NCBI GenBank assembly: GCA_954871525.1
Contig: OX940868.1
Span: forward strand, 23,431,056-23,495,055
Direction: 5' to 3'
Length of the DNA stretch: 64,000 bases
From: Parietaria judaica
Lineage: Eukaryota > Streptophyta > Magnoliopsida > Rosales > Urticaceae
Under the pieces are notes generated by a model. The model searched no databases, was not told the origin of the DNA, and saw nothing but the letters and a program-made list of their open reading frames with translations. Position numbers and translations under genes: made by a program. Below, piece by piece: positions 24,516-36,010 of the stretch. The first letter of the stretch is position 1, and the number at the start of each line of letters is the position of its first letter.

Positions 24516-24738
24516 TGGTCCTAGCTATAATACAAATATATAGGACCTAATAAATTATAGGAACGAATAAAGTTATATCTGATACATTGATGAAAAAGAA
24601 TTGTATATAGCATACACCCACAATATACAGAAGCAGAAGCAAACCCTATGAATATATTGTGAATGGAAATTATCATGAGAAACATATATATATAATAGGT
24701 TGGTCTTCTTTCCTTGATTATAATAATTTGCCTCCTTC

Positions 24739-25053
24739 TCACCTGTTAGAAATGGGATTAGGACCACTGGGAACTTCATGTGCACTTGCATTGAAGACAG
24801 TACCACTTTCTCTCGCGGGTCTCCGGTGGTGGGCTCGACGATTCAGCCGCGCCGACGTTCCTCTTCTCTGTGTGTGGAAATGAGCATCACTTCGGCTGCT
24901 GTTTGAGTTGCCAAGTTGTGATCTTCTTGTTGTCTTCGCCATTGAAGGCACGGCTTTGTCATCGTGGTTAGCCATGGTGGGAATAATGGAGATGATGATA
25001 AGAAGAATAATTAAGAAGGAAAGAATAGAAGTGGGAGAATATGTTGTAGCCAT
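24739..25053 (-). CDS. CLE41/CLE44-like precursor of the TDIF peptide
   Basis: An intronless 104-residue secreted precursor. It has an N-terminal hydrophobic signal segment (LSFLIILLIIISIIPTMA), a basic variable middle region rich in RR/HR, and near the C-terminus (residues 92-103) the 12-mer HEVPSGPNPISN, followed by one Arg and the stop. The 12-mer is identical to mature TDIF, the peptide made from Arabidopsis CLE41 and CLE44. TDIF is secreted from phloem, binds the receptor PXY/TDR on procambial cells, promotes their division and blocks xylem differentiation. The first ATG gives the signal peptide directly. The gene stands alone between transposon-rich spacers. Whether it corresponds to CLE41 or CLE44 cannot be told from the peptide. 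Confidence 0.93.
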   Translation of the reverse strand: MATTYSPTSILSFLIILLIIISIIPTMANHDDKAVPSMAKTTRRSQLGNSNSSRSDAHFHTQRRGTSARLNRRAHHRRPARESGTVFNASAHEVPSGPNPISNR

Positions 25054-25223
25054 GCATCAAATCGGGGTTGATATTGACATATGATATTTAAACATCTAAA
25101 TATGACCAAGCAGCTAGAAAGCTAGGGTTTATCAATATAAGCTAAGGAACTTGAGAGGATAACTTTTTTCTGTTTTTCTTTTTGGTATAATATATATATA
25201 TATATTGTTTAATTAAAATATTC

Positions 25224-25650
25224 GGGACTAATAGCAGCGTAAGTACTTAATATTTTAATTTTTGTGGACGTATAAATTGATTTTTTTAATTTTTTTACCG
25301 TTAAAGCGCTCGATGTCCACTATTTTGCCTTTTCTCTAAAATTTTATCAACGTGTTTTTAATATCGCGTCACTATTTTGCCTTTTCTCTAATATTTTATC
25401 AACGTGTTTTTAATATCGCGTCAATACCTTAAAAAGAAAAAGAAAACAGTGGAATATTTTTAAAAGTAATACTTTTCGTCCAAAACTTAACGATATATCA
25501 TAAATTCTGTTAAATCGATTGGAGAAGCAAACAAAATTTCGAAAAAGATAACAAAATAGTTTACATTTAGAACATTCCTCGTAAACAAGTTGATGTCATT
25601 TTAAAAATTGGATCATTAAGTATTTATACCGCTATTAAAAATTCAAATTA
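25224..25650. mobile_element. Decayed foldback element upstream of the CLE gene
   Basis: Left 'gggactaatagcagcgtaag' and right 'aagtatttataccgctatta' form inverted ends. Inside, a unit of about 54 bp ('tattttgccttttctctaa' and 'caacgtgtttttaatatcgc') is directly repeated at about 25320 and 25374. The arms contain the 'agc.gcgtaagtactta' version of the foldback motif. The ends are approximate and no target duplication was defined. It lies 170 bp or more upstream of the CLE start. Confidence 0.5.
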
Positions 25651-26089
25651 AATGTGTGATGAAAACAAAAAAGAGAAAAGCAAGGAGTGTCATATTAGTG
25701 CTTTAGTAAATAGCTTTTGGAGATGAAAGATGCCAAGCGCATATTTGCTTTACCAGAAGTGAAAAACAAGAATAATTAAATTGTATATGTTTGACTTGAT
25801 AGAAGCTATAAATAGTCTCCTACGAGGAAGACAAAACATTTAATTGGTAATATCAGATCAGACATACATAAGCAGTCAAACTTATTTTGGATGCACTCAT
25901 TCTTTGTTTTTCTGTGCACATTATATTATAATTTTTTAATAATATCTCATTCTCAACCAACGGAATAAAAATACTTAACAACCGCGCATTCGGGCGGGCT
26001 TGCCCTAAGGCCCAAGCCCACCGAGCCCACAATTTGTGGGGCTGCAGGTAGTCCTGTTAGTACAGTAACAAAATCGGATCCGATACCGT

Positions 26090-26331
26090 TTTTCAGCACG
26101 ATAAGTACGTAGATGAGGCACGGTTTCTACGACTCTCAGCACGATAAGTACGTAGATGAATCGTGCCTCGTAAGGGTTTGCATGAGGTCTATGTCTACAC
26201 TTTTTCCATAATGCGAACTCCTCACAAATTTAGTAGTTTTTAACGCTATTAATTTACAGAGATTCTTCTTACTTCATAAAAAATTTAGTAGTTTTTAACG
26301 CTATTAATTTACAGAGATTCTTCTTACTTCA
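26090..26331. repeat. Two short tandem duplications downstream of the DCAF4-like gene
   Basis: 'cagcacgataagtacgtaga' occurs at about 26094 and 26136. A 51-bp block containing 'tagtagtttttaacgctatt' occurs at 26226-26276 and 26281-26331, a period of 55 bp. No coding role is visible. Confidence 0.85.
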
Positions 26332-26710
26332 GTTTATGAATAATAAATAATATGACATTCATCTCGCAAGACACAATTGTTACCGAAATATCTACCTACT
26401 AATATAATACAGCATGTAACTACAATTTGTAAGTGACAACTTTGGATCACTTTTCTCCTACACTAATTCACGTTCATCATCGACGCTCCGCTACAAATAC
26501 TCGATTGCCATTGCTGCAAAATTGTTAGAACTGCACGTAAAATAGCCCTTCCTGCGTTCCAAGCCACGCTCCTCCATAACTCTCTTTGTCAAAGTACTCT
26601 TTCGCACTATTCCTTTCATTAGTCTCGCGTAATAATCCCGAAGGTCTCTTCATTTCTATAGCAACATGGGAGAAGTAACGAATAAGAGTTCAGCCTCGGG
26701 TAGGAAGGCG

Positions 26711-29700
26711 TCAGTAAATATTATAAAAGAACGAGATTCTAAGAAACAAACTTCTTTCTCCGCGCCAGCACACACTGGAGAGGACGGTGTCGGAGAATTT
26801 ATCTTGAAAGAGAAGTTCGCCGGACTTTATACTCCAAATACGTAAGCACGCATCCTCTCCTCCTGAGAGAAGAATATTATAATTAGGCATGTTACTTATT
26901 ATTTTTTTAATTCGAGTTCTTACTTTTATAGTACCTGACATGACGAATTTTTCAGATGGATCGACTCCGAGCTGAATTTGGGTATGGGAATTTACATTAC
27001 CCTCGTAAGATTGCACGGGCCCTTTCTCAGCTAGCCGGTGATCGTAAAGCCTTATCTGAAATAGATACAAATTATTACTGCAACAGAAAAAATGAGTAGC
27101 AACAAGACAATTTTAAGCTAATTATCATTATTCATGTGCCGCCCGAATGATCCGGTAGAATAATATTAATATTCTTGACACATGGCCACAAAGATATTCG
27201 GATACCCAAAAATAAAATTCTCACACCAAAAATAGCATAAAAATTGTACTATCACTGAAGCGAATAACAAAAATAACATAAAATACAGTTTAAATTCAAT
27301 ATTCGGTTTAACCAAGCTTATTTGGCCTTGTGATAACACTACTACATGCTTTACCGAGAGGTCTTCGGTTGAATCAGTGGGACACAAATGCGTGCCCCTT
27401 TTACACATGTGAATTTGGCTAATAGCGCCACTTGTTCTTACAATGAATATGTCTAGTAATGCGAGTCCTTTGTAACCTTGGCTAATAGTGCCCCTTCTAT
27501 TAAAAAAATAATAATTCGGTGTATATTTTTTGTTAACCCCTAGCTTCAATAATTATGCTTAGTATAGTGGTATTTAAAGACAAACACTAACCGATCCATC
27601 CATAGAGCCCGCCAAGAAGTACTGATCGTCATACTGAAGCGATACGAAACTAGAAAATAAACCAGCAGCAGAAGTTATATAGATTCTAAAGTGAGGGTAA
27701 AGAAAAAAAAAGTTAGAAATTTAGGAAAGCAAAGCTGATCAGACCTGGTGATGGATGAAGGCAAGTTGATGGTGTGAGACGGAAGAATATTTCCGAAAAC
27801 CTGTCAAATATAAACATATATTCAAAAATTATGTCAACACGAACTTTTCACTTATGTTCTAAGACTTCGAAATCAAACGAATCGGTACCTCAAACCAGTG
27901 CTTGCCTGATTTCCCAGCTCGGTTATATGATGATGGGTACAACATTTTATGTCTAGTAACTTTTGTGTGTCTTTCGAGACTAGCTGAAGACCCTTGTTTC
28001 TCACGAACATCAACAGTAATTGTTGCTCCATTTCGTAGTCCACATAAAATAATATTTCCCTAACAGCAAAAAAAAAAAAAAAAAGGAGAGGAAGATCAGC
28101 TTCGTAACTCCAAAAAAATCGAATAATGTTTTATGTCTCACTTAATATTCTTATTATTAGGACAGAGATTTATGTGATTTTGTGTCAACTATTATTTTTT
28201 TATTTAGAGTAATTGGCGGAACTGCCCCCTCCAGTTTAGTCATCGGTGCACTTTGCAGTCTTGATTAATTTTGTAGAATTTCGTCCATTGAAGTTTTATT
28301 TGGTGAATTTGGCTAATAGCGCCACTCGTCCATTTATTCTGCACTTTGTACTGTTACCTGCATGAGTTATTAACTACAAAATCATCGGGAATAATATTAT
28401 TAAATAATGTAAGAATAGAAAAATAAATCTTTATACCAAGGTCACATAAATAATAATCAAGGGAAAAATATACCAACGAGCAAAGTTCAAGGGTCCTGTG
28501 CCAATACAATTTAAGCTGTAAACCTTACGATAATAACTGCCTTTTAATTCCATATTACAATAAACAGAAACCTAATTCACGTTAAAAAGAAAAGATCCAT
28601 GGAATATGGAGGCAATAATATCATTTCGAAGTTCCGAAATAACTTACTGATTGAACAAATTGTACTGCCAAAACGTCGCTTTTGCTCCTTAACACCCATG
28701 ATTTATTGTTCGTGACAAGATCTACCAAAGCAGCTCCCGAATTGGTTCCTGCAATATATCAGCAGACGGCAATGAAAGATTGATTATTAATATAGATAAA
28801 TCGGATTCTTCGGGATAAAAATAAATCTATTTCATCTTTATTAAGTGTTCACGTCATATTTGAGTAGATGTTCAGTAACAATCAGGTATGTACTTTAAAA
28901 GATCTGTAATAAACGTGGGTCCGATCTCTAATTCGAGAGTTAGACCGGGAAAGCTATCACATAAGAAATTCCCCTTATTGAACTTGACAGCTAAGCCTAG
29001 CGTCTTGTATAGGCTAAGACACCCTTTATCACCTCATACCTAAAATACCCCTAAATGAAAGAAAACCCAATTAATTACATAAAAATTGCGGCCCTAACAG
29101 TTAACAACCTAAGATAAGGCACAAAAATACTCAAAGTGAATGAAAGAAAAGATCAAACATATCTATTCAAATTCAAAGCGAATGAGGAATTATAGAAACC
29201 ATTATAGATATACTTAAGAAGCTTGAACTAAAGAAACTTACCCATAACTGCCTTATTATTAGATCCACAATCAGCGGTCCAAATAGTAGAGTCCAAAGTT
29301 CCAACTCTTCGCGGCCGTAATAAAGATGTTGGGTAAACATCTGTAACGGGCTCGGCAAGATCAACAACATTCACTGATCCTTTCTCTCTCTCGTTTCCTA
29401 AAGTTGTGACCCTGTTCTACTGTGTTAAGGCTTCAATTCAGCATCGTAGACAAAACATTCATGTAAATATTTAGTTATTGTATTGCTTTACGAGTATCCT
29501 TCTCACAAGCATTATAAAAAGGTTAACCTTTAATCACAAAAAGTGAATCCACTCATCAGAGCTTCGATTTAAGGAATCAGAAAGAAAACCATTTGAATTT
29601 ACAAGAGGATACAATGCATATTGGATATTCCCGTCATCTTCTACTCCCGCTGGAGGGCTCTTTCTACACGTTTTGATACTTGATATAGAAGATAAGAAGG

Positions 29701-31061
29701 GCACCGTAGTTCTCGGGTCTCTCCAAATAGTTGCAGGAGTAACTTTACACTCATTTTGATTTCCATTTACGACAGGCCATACACACTCTGGAACGGACTG
29801 CAGTGCGAAATTGCTTCGCCATTCACCTTTTTCAACTTCAAAAATACTGCAATAGACAAACGAATTAGAAGAGACAACATTAATATGAAGTTCTTAAAAA
29901 AACAGAATAAAGACTAGTATTTGATAGTGACGTTTAACCCTAAATAGAAACACGATTTCACTAATTACTGAAAATCAACTACAACACAAGGAAAAGTACT
30001 CCGATGTATGGATTTCTACAAATAAAGTAATAAATTAAAGATACAAACCCTGGCAGTATCAACCTAAAAAATGGATATGATAAAAAAAAAAGTTATGCAT
30101 CCCTTGATATGCTTATATAATTCGTACACCAAAATTATTCCAGAAATTTAAAAAAAAAGACGAATTCAACATGCCTATTACACGGTTTAAAGCTAGTTAC
30201 TCATAATATGCAACTCTCATGATTGCACAACGTGAAAAAATCGTAAGATTTCCTAAAGAAAAACCAAGTTTAAGAAACAAAACACAAAGCAATTACTAAA
30301 CAACTCTTATTGAGTTTCAAGGTATCTTAGTGAAAACTTCGAAGCAAAATTAAATGGAGACGGAGGAAAGCATCAATACCTTAAACACCCGCCGCTAGCG
30401 GTTAGTAAAACATTTGCGTTGGTTTCACCCTCGGGCGTTTGCAAGTTAACATGTAACCGTTCCAATCCAGAATCAACCAGCTTATCGGTCCCGGAATATC
30501 TCCAAACCTGCATATGTAATGTAGCTTACTGGACCATGAATTATTTCATTGTGTTTTGTGGTTGAATTTGACGAGAGAGAGAGAGATGCCTTTGGGCGGG
30601 ACGCTTGCGTCTTCCGGAATTCCTCCTCGAAATTGCATTTTCCGGTACTTGAAGAAATAAGATTACCAGATAACTCCCTCCCTTGAAGCAACAAAGATGT
30701 TCTTACTCGCGCGCCGCGACGCGAGTGTATGGCCTAAATCGAGATACACAAATTACATAAATGCATCGATCAAAGATGAATATAGAGAAAGCTAGGAAGC
30801 ATATTACAGTGCTTGAATTGCGGGCTAAGCTTAAGAAAAGCCATGAAGATGAAGTGTGTATACCTTGGTGGGTTTGGGAGTGGGTGGTTTAGAAGAGCGT
30901 GAGGCTGAGGCTGAGCCTGGAATTGGGCCTTTGATTGGGAAGTACCTGTTCTTCTCCGCATCGTAGTAAAACCCTGGGAGCTCTGCACAACCACAATCCC
31001 AAGCTTTTCAGAGAGAGAAAGAGAGGAGAGAGAGAGAGAGGAAGAGCTGACCTTTCGCCAT
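26711..31061 (-). CDS. DCAF4-like WD40-repeat protein
   Basis: Twelve exons on the minus strand: 31061-31052, 30982-30864, 30733-30590, 30507-30380, 29846-29538, 29411-29242, 28748-28648, 28059-27889, 27800-27745, 27649-27592, 27055-26935, 26862-26711; 1,539 nt, 512 aa, all in phase. The N-terminus MAKELPGFYYDAEKNRYFPI matches the conserved start of DCAF4 (WDR21) proteins. The C-terminal half has WD-type repeats, including LAGSMDGSIRLYDHR, which resembles the DWD box used to bind DDB1, and SGGEDACLRIWSIKSGELL. The likely role is a substrate receptor of CUL4-DDB1 ubiquitin ligase, inferred from family. Intron 3 appears to start with GC (30589): the only in-phase GT alternative leaves a 22-nt intron. 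The last residues (ERSLFLRISFFYNIY) look diverged. Introns carry foldback-like motifs near 27413 and 28308. Confidence 0.85.
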
Positions 31062-31198
31062 GGTGTAGAGAGAGAGAGCTCTGAGAGTTGCAGCGGCAAG
31101 CTAAACGAGCTGGTTGGTCGGTGGCGGCGGGGGCAACTGCAACCCGATTCGGGTCGGGCGGGCCGTACAGAATCGGTGGATTGGCTTGTAATCCAAAA

Positions 31199-31740
31199 AA
31201 TATGATTAGTGGGCGGTAAAAATACTTAATTATCGTCAAACTTGCGCTTAAATATATATTTTTATATTTTTAACGACAAAAATATTTAATTATTGTAAAT
31301 ATTGCACTCTACTACTCATTTTTATTTTTTTAACCACGAATAATTAACTACGACGAGTGTTTAATTTTAAATATTAACAACAAAAGTACTCGTATTTTAA
31401 TGAATGAAAATATGTAATTAAATCCTTCAATTATTTTTTGTTAGCTACAGTTAACTTATTATTTAGTGGCATAATACTCGTACATGAGCTAATGTAAGGG
31501 ATAGCGAGGTATTGTATACGTATAACAATTACATAAAACATAAAAAAAATGAGTGCTTCTGCCTTTTTATTTTAGAGCGCAACATTTGTCGTAGTTCAAT
31601 ATTTTTGCTGTCAAATGATAAAAATAGCAATTAAATTGCAATATTCATCGTAATTAAATATTTTTGCCGTCAAAAAAATAAAAAAGATATTAAAGTGCGA
31701 CATTGAACGTAGTTAAATATTTTTGCCGCAAATGACAAAA
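31199..31740. mobile_element. Foldback element with repeated arms between divergent genes
   Basis: The left arm 'gggcggtaaaaatacttaat' is mirrored by the right-arm sequence 'gttaaatatttttgccgc'. The right arm holds three near-copies of a unit containing 'gtagttaaatatttttgccg' (about 31580, 31650 and 31705); the left arm holds at least two in the opposite sense. It occupies most of the 832 bp between the DCAF4-like start (31061) and the FKBP13 start (31894). Ends and target duplication are not resolved. Confidence 0.5.
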
Positions 31741-31893
31741 AAAATATCATTAATTACGCTCTATGTTTATTATAGCGGCTCAAAACGACGTCAGTTTGGA
31801 TTGGGTGCGTGCGTGCGTGTCTCGTCTGGTCACATTCCTCCGCGTATACAAACCAAGCCAAAGGCAGTTGGTTTGGTTTGTCTGGTGGAGAAT

Positions 31894-33489
31894 ATGAGTT
31901 CGTTAGCCTCCTCGCTCGGCGCAGCCAAATGCAGCCTCGCCGCCGCCAAGCCACGCCGAGCCCTCGCCGGAGCCACCACGAGCTTCAAGCCTCTCGCCGC
32001 TTCTGGGGAGCTTCGAGCAGCGAGCGGGTCGCTACGGAGACGAGAAGCGATTGGGCTGAGCCTGTCGTTCGGGGTGTTGGAAGCGCTTTTGGAGCCTTGG
32101 GCCTTGGCTGCTGAGTGCGACTTCACTGTGGCTCCTTCGGGGCTCGCGTTCTGCGATAAGCTCGTGGGCAGTGGCCCTGAGGTCGTCAAAGGCCAGCTCA
32201 TCAAGGTAACCTTTCGCCATGGATTGAGCTTTCCATTCTTACAATATACAGTTTGTGTATGTCTCGCTTTTGATTAAGTGCATCATCATCATATATCTAT
32301 GACAACAACAACATTGTGAACTTTGAGCATGGCTTCTTAACATGTAAAGATCCGAACTTGAATGTTGTGTAGGCGCACTACACTGGGAAACTGGAAAACG
32401 GGAAGGTGTTCGACAGCAGCTACAACCGGGGCAAGCCTCTCACGTTCCGTGTTGGCGTCGGCGAGGTATTTTGAATACAGTGTGTTTGAGCGTTTCATGA
32501 CTTGTTGGAAAAAAGGATGCTTGATAAGCTCAATTCTATATGTAGGAAAAAATTTAGTCTTTGAATCATTGGGAAAGTTTCCACTACTATAATTTGTGTC
32601 TATTTACTGGTTTAATTCAGCACTTGTGGAATTTGGTGTTGATTTTTTGAAGCCTGTAAACTAGTGAAATCAACATGCCTGTGTTTTCGTTGGACAAATT
32701 CCCTTCTTAGCTAGCTAAAATTCAGCTCCCGGGTTATTTTTTTCTCCGGTAAGGTGACCGTTTTTCACCTTTTTGTGTGTCGAACCCTGTACCCCTTAAG
32801 GATATACGTCCAAATGCTCAACCATATGGGTAACCGGTTACGAGAGAGCAAGGATTTGTGCTAGGTTTTCTTGATTGCAATTGAAATATTGTATGCAGGT
32901 CATCAAAGGGTGGGACCAAGGCATTATAGGCGGTGACGGGATTCCTCCTATGCTGGCTGGTAAATACAAATTCTTATCTTTTTCTGACTGCTTTATTTTC
33001 ATGCAAAAGTTGAGAAAATTTCGGGTTCGAGTTCAGGCGGCAAAAGAACTTTGAAGATTCCTCCTGAACTTGGGTACGGCGTTAGAGGTGCCGGGTGCAG
33101 TGGAGGTAATAACTGCTTACCACTTTTACCACGCCAAGAAATATTACACCAAAGCTACTCAGATGCGCTTCTTCTCCGCTAGTTTCGATGGACATAACCA
33201 TTAAAAAGGAAAATCGGAAATTTTGAGAAGTAAAATCGGAAATTCAAATGACAGTAAAGAGTATAAGGACCAAACTTTATTTTATGTTTCCATCCAAACG
33301 AACGGAGAAGGGGGACCATCGGTGCACCAAACTGTTTCCGATGCAGTGTATGCATATTTTTATTTGTAGATTACAATGTTCTGTGTTTAATTTAATGGTG
33401 TTTCTGTTTGTGAGTGTTACACAGGTTCGTGTATTATTCCTCCGAATTCAGTTCTCCTCTTTGATGTAGAGTTCGTTGGCAAGGCATGA
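31894..33489 (+). CDS. FKBP13: FKBP13, thylakoid-lumen peptidyl-prolyl isomerase
   Basis: Five exons: 31894-32205, 32373-32465, 32899-32959, 33037-33105, 33425-33489; 600 nt, 199 aa. The N-terminus is a bipartite transit peptide: a Ser/Ala/Arg-rich chloroplast part, then [11 protein letters not shown] and a cleavage-like ALA/AEC, consistent with Tat import into the lumen. The FKBP domain follows, with [44 protein letters not shown] and [10 protein letters not shown]. Four cysteines (75, 87, 176, 181) are spaced 12, 89 and 5 apart, the spacing of the two redox disulfides of Arabidopsis FKBP13, so thioredoxin-type control is likely conserved. I chose the ATG that begins the transit peptide (MSSLASS); an in-frame upstream ATG at 31723 would add an unlikely leader read from transposon sequence. 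Confidence 0.95.
32735..32860 (-). other. Possible tRNA-derived SINE fragment in FKBP13 intron 2
   Basis: Read on the minus strand, 'catatggttgagcatttgg' looks like a Pol III A box, and 'gtacagggttcgacaca' about 35 bases later looks like a B box. The order and spacing suit a tRNA-derived SINE head. No cloverleaf, tail or target duplication was identified. Confidence 0.3.
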
Positions 33490-34662
33490 GTAACGGACAC
33501 GCACACATATTTTCTTTGTTTTCTACCACAGTATTCTATTCTCTTTTATTTACCTTCCGATTTCATAATTGTATCAGTTTGTGGCGGTTTTTGAAGCATT
33601 TAAAAAAATTACTGAGTGTTCGATCCGTCCTAATAATAAAAATAAAATAGAAATCATTTACCAATGATGCTTCATGCAAAATTTATATTTGATATTTTTT
33701 TGTAAACGCCTACTTTGCAATTCACATGTGTTACACTTACAATTTAATTTCATTATAAGTTACATAAACAAATTTACATAATTATATATATATATAAAAA
33801 AAAAAGACAATTTATATGTTCTCTTAGACGTGAAAAAATTAAATTATTTTGAATTTCATTCTTACCCGTTACTCCATTCGTATTATAAACAAAAATATCA
33901 AAACATAACACAACAAAACTGAGTGCTGACTATGTTCATTGTTATGTATCTTTCAACTATTATACACAATAATCGATTTGTTTAAAGTTTTTGTCCAATA
34001 ATTTATAAGTAATATTACGCTACCGTGCTTCCACTAGTTAAAATAATAAAAACCATATCTAATCTTTTTACGGTTCTAGCCGCCCATAATAACGAAGCAA
34101 CAATGAAGTAAATAGCATCCACTTAACGTTGAGCATTGTCTCCGAGTTATTTCATCGAAAAACGGCCGATTTTAAAGACTGGCAAAAAAGTGAACCCATA
34201 TATGTTGCAGGTGCATGAACAGAGAGAATGAGTGATACGAAAAGCGTAAATAGCCACTGATATGACCCAGAATATCCAAGATAAGCGCGACCCACGTCTT
34301 TATTCGAGGGTTAGACCAGAAAACTCAGCTTACCGATGTTCGATAGCTAATTAGACACCTAAAAACATTAATCCTTCATTATATATTATAAAATACCCCG
34401 AATAAAAATTGAAAATAAAAATTCTTCTTATTAATGAAGATGACACCTTCAAGTATTACTGTTCTGTAGCGATCATTCGAGATTACGAAACCTCGTGCCT
34501 ATTACAGTTGCATCTAACTATAAACAGTAAGAGCGATGATACAGCTAATAGTCTAAGCTTACTACCATAACAACATTTGCTTCAATAGTAGATTCTTTCA
34601 TACCCCTCCACAAAATGACACTTCTCCGGACTTCAGTGCAACAAAGTCTGTCGTTTCAGAGC
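33490..34662. other. Spacer between convergent FKBP13 and BRIP-like 3' ends
   Basis: AT-rich, with no gene. A piece near 34290-34330 ('attcgagggttagaccag') resembles one in an intron of the DCAF4-like gene near 28930-28950 ('attcgagagttagaccgg'), so both may be copies of one dispersed repeat. Confidence 0.5.
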
Positions 34663-35913
34663 TTACCTCGTGTTTAAGTCGAGCTCCCCGGTCTCACGCC
34701 ACCCGTCTTCACCGTTCTCCGTCTCCTCGTCGTTCAAAAAATCATCAGAAGGCTCCTTCTCGTCTCTCTGACCGTTGTTTCCCCAACCATTCATCATCTC
34801 ATCAGTATTAACCCCATGCTCTTGCTCCCCCATGCTATGAACGATCGACATATCGCTCTGAGCACCTACTGCATTTGCCCTAATCGGTCCACGTGCCATC
34901 ATTTCCGAATGGGCCTGAGACTCCACCCTAGCATGCTCCGCTTGGACGAACGCTGCCATTCGCATCTTCGCTTCACGTCCGGCTTTCTCTCTCGACTCCA
35001 ACTCCGTTTTGAGCTCGAGATACGCTCGTTTCTCTTCCTGACACAGAGCTTGCTCTATCATCATTCTCTCTTCGGACCTGAATTCACCAAGAGCCCGTTT
35101 TCGGGATATGATGTTGAACGCCAGAGCCTGCTTCTCAAACGTCGCCGTGAACTCGGCGACTTTGGCTGCTATGTTGTGATCCCACTGCTGGGAGCGAGAG
35201 GGCATGACGCCTGTGGTGTCAGAGTCAAGAATTCTATCGTCTTCCTCCGCTTCGTAGTCAGCAACAACATGATACGGCAACAATCTATACATCGACAACA
35301 AACCCGAAGAAAGAAAGAAAAAAAACCCTTGTTATCTTTGTTGCAAGATGCAACCCATAACAAAGCCATTGATAAAACTTATAACTCAGGACTGAAAGTC
35401 AGGAATTTGACAAGGATTTTTTCTGTGGGGCAACATAACGTCATGATGAGCAGTCAAAATGGGTTTCATAATAGAGAAAAGCAATAAAGTTTGTATCTTT
35501 GATTGAAGAATTGAGGCCACAAAGGCCAATTTTATGGCGGATCGACAAAATTGAGAGCAGAGAGAGTGAGAGAGAGACCTGTCGCAAGCGTCGATGAGAG
35601 AGGCGAAGGGGCGCTTGAAGTCGGGGTGGGAGACCCGCCAGGCGTCCTGGTAGGCCATCTGCACCTCCGCATGGTTGCTCGCCCGCATCGTCTTCTGCAT
35701 CTGGTTCTGAATTTGGGGGTTAGGGTTAGGGTTAGGGTTGAGGGAAGGAGGAGGAGGGGGACGAAGGGGGCGCAAGTGAGCGTCGATGTTGGAAGGAAAG
35801 CGAGAGATGGCGGAAGACTGCTGCTTGTGGAGCTGCTGCTGGAGAAGCATGAACTGTTGCTGCTGCTGCTGGTACATCTGTTGTTGCTGAGCCATGGCTT
35901 TCGCTTCTTCCAT
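34663..35913 (-). CDS. GLTSCR-domain protein, BRIP1/BRIP2-like SWI/SNF subunit
   Basis: Two exons, 35913-35579 and 35284-34663 (957 nt, 318 aa). The N-terminus is glutamine-rich (MEEAKAMAQQQQMYQQQQQQ), followed by a Pro/Asn low-complexity stretch. The conserved core HPDFKRPFASLIDACDRLLP continues YHVVADYEAEEDDRILDSD across the intron; this is the GLTSCR1-type domain. A long charged, probably coiled-coil region follows (EKRAYLELKTELESREKAGR), then an acidic tail. In Arabidopsis the two such proteins (BRIP1, BRIP2) are subunits of the BRAHMA-containing BAS chromatin-remodelling complex; the function here is inferred from that. The run of NP residues is encoded by telomere-like (TTAGGG) units at 35719-35739 on the + strand. 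Confidence 0.85.
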
Positions 35914-35918
35914 TTCTC

Positions 35919-35979
35919 TCTTCTTCTTCTTCTTCTTCTTCTTCGAGCAAATGCAATCTCTCTCTCTCTCTCTCTCTCT
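35919..35979. repeat. (CTT)n and (CT)n microsatellites in the BRIP-like 5' leader
   Basis: A CTT run (35919-35945) and a CT run (35957-35979) lie directly upstream of the minus-strand ATG at 35913, reading as GAA and GA repeats in the transcript. Confidence 0.85.
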
Positions 35980-36010
35980 GGTTCCTGTCGTTGATTACAA
36001 ATACGCGCAT

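Noticed and set aside
30487..30600. 22-nt GT-AG intron in the DCAF4-like gene (after HGP)
   Set aside because: Too short for plant splicing. A GC donor at 30589 keeps frame and family-like sequence.
31723..31893. Upstream in-frame ATG as the FKBP13 start
   Set aside because: The extra 57 residues come from foldback and leader sequence; the transit peptide begins naturally at 31894.
34816..35487. 223-codon + strand frame opposite the BRIP-like gene
   Set aside because: Antisense shadow: the minus strand gives a spliced, conserved GLTSCR-domain protein.
35551..35994. 147-codon + strand frame rich in Leu/Arg
   Set aside because: Antisense shadow of BRIP-like exon 1 and its CT/CTT leader.
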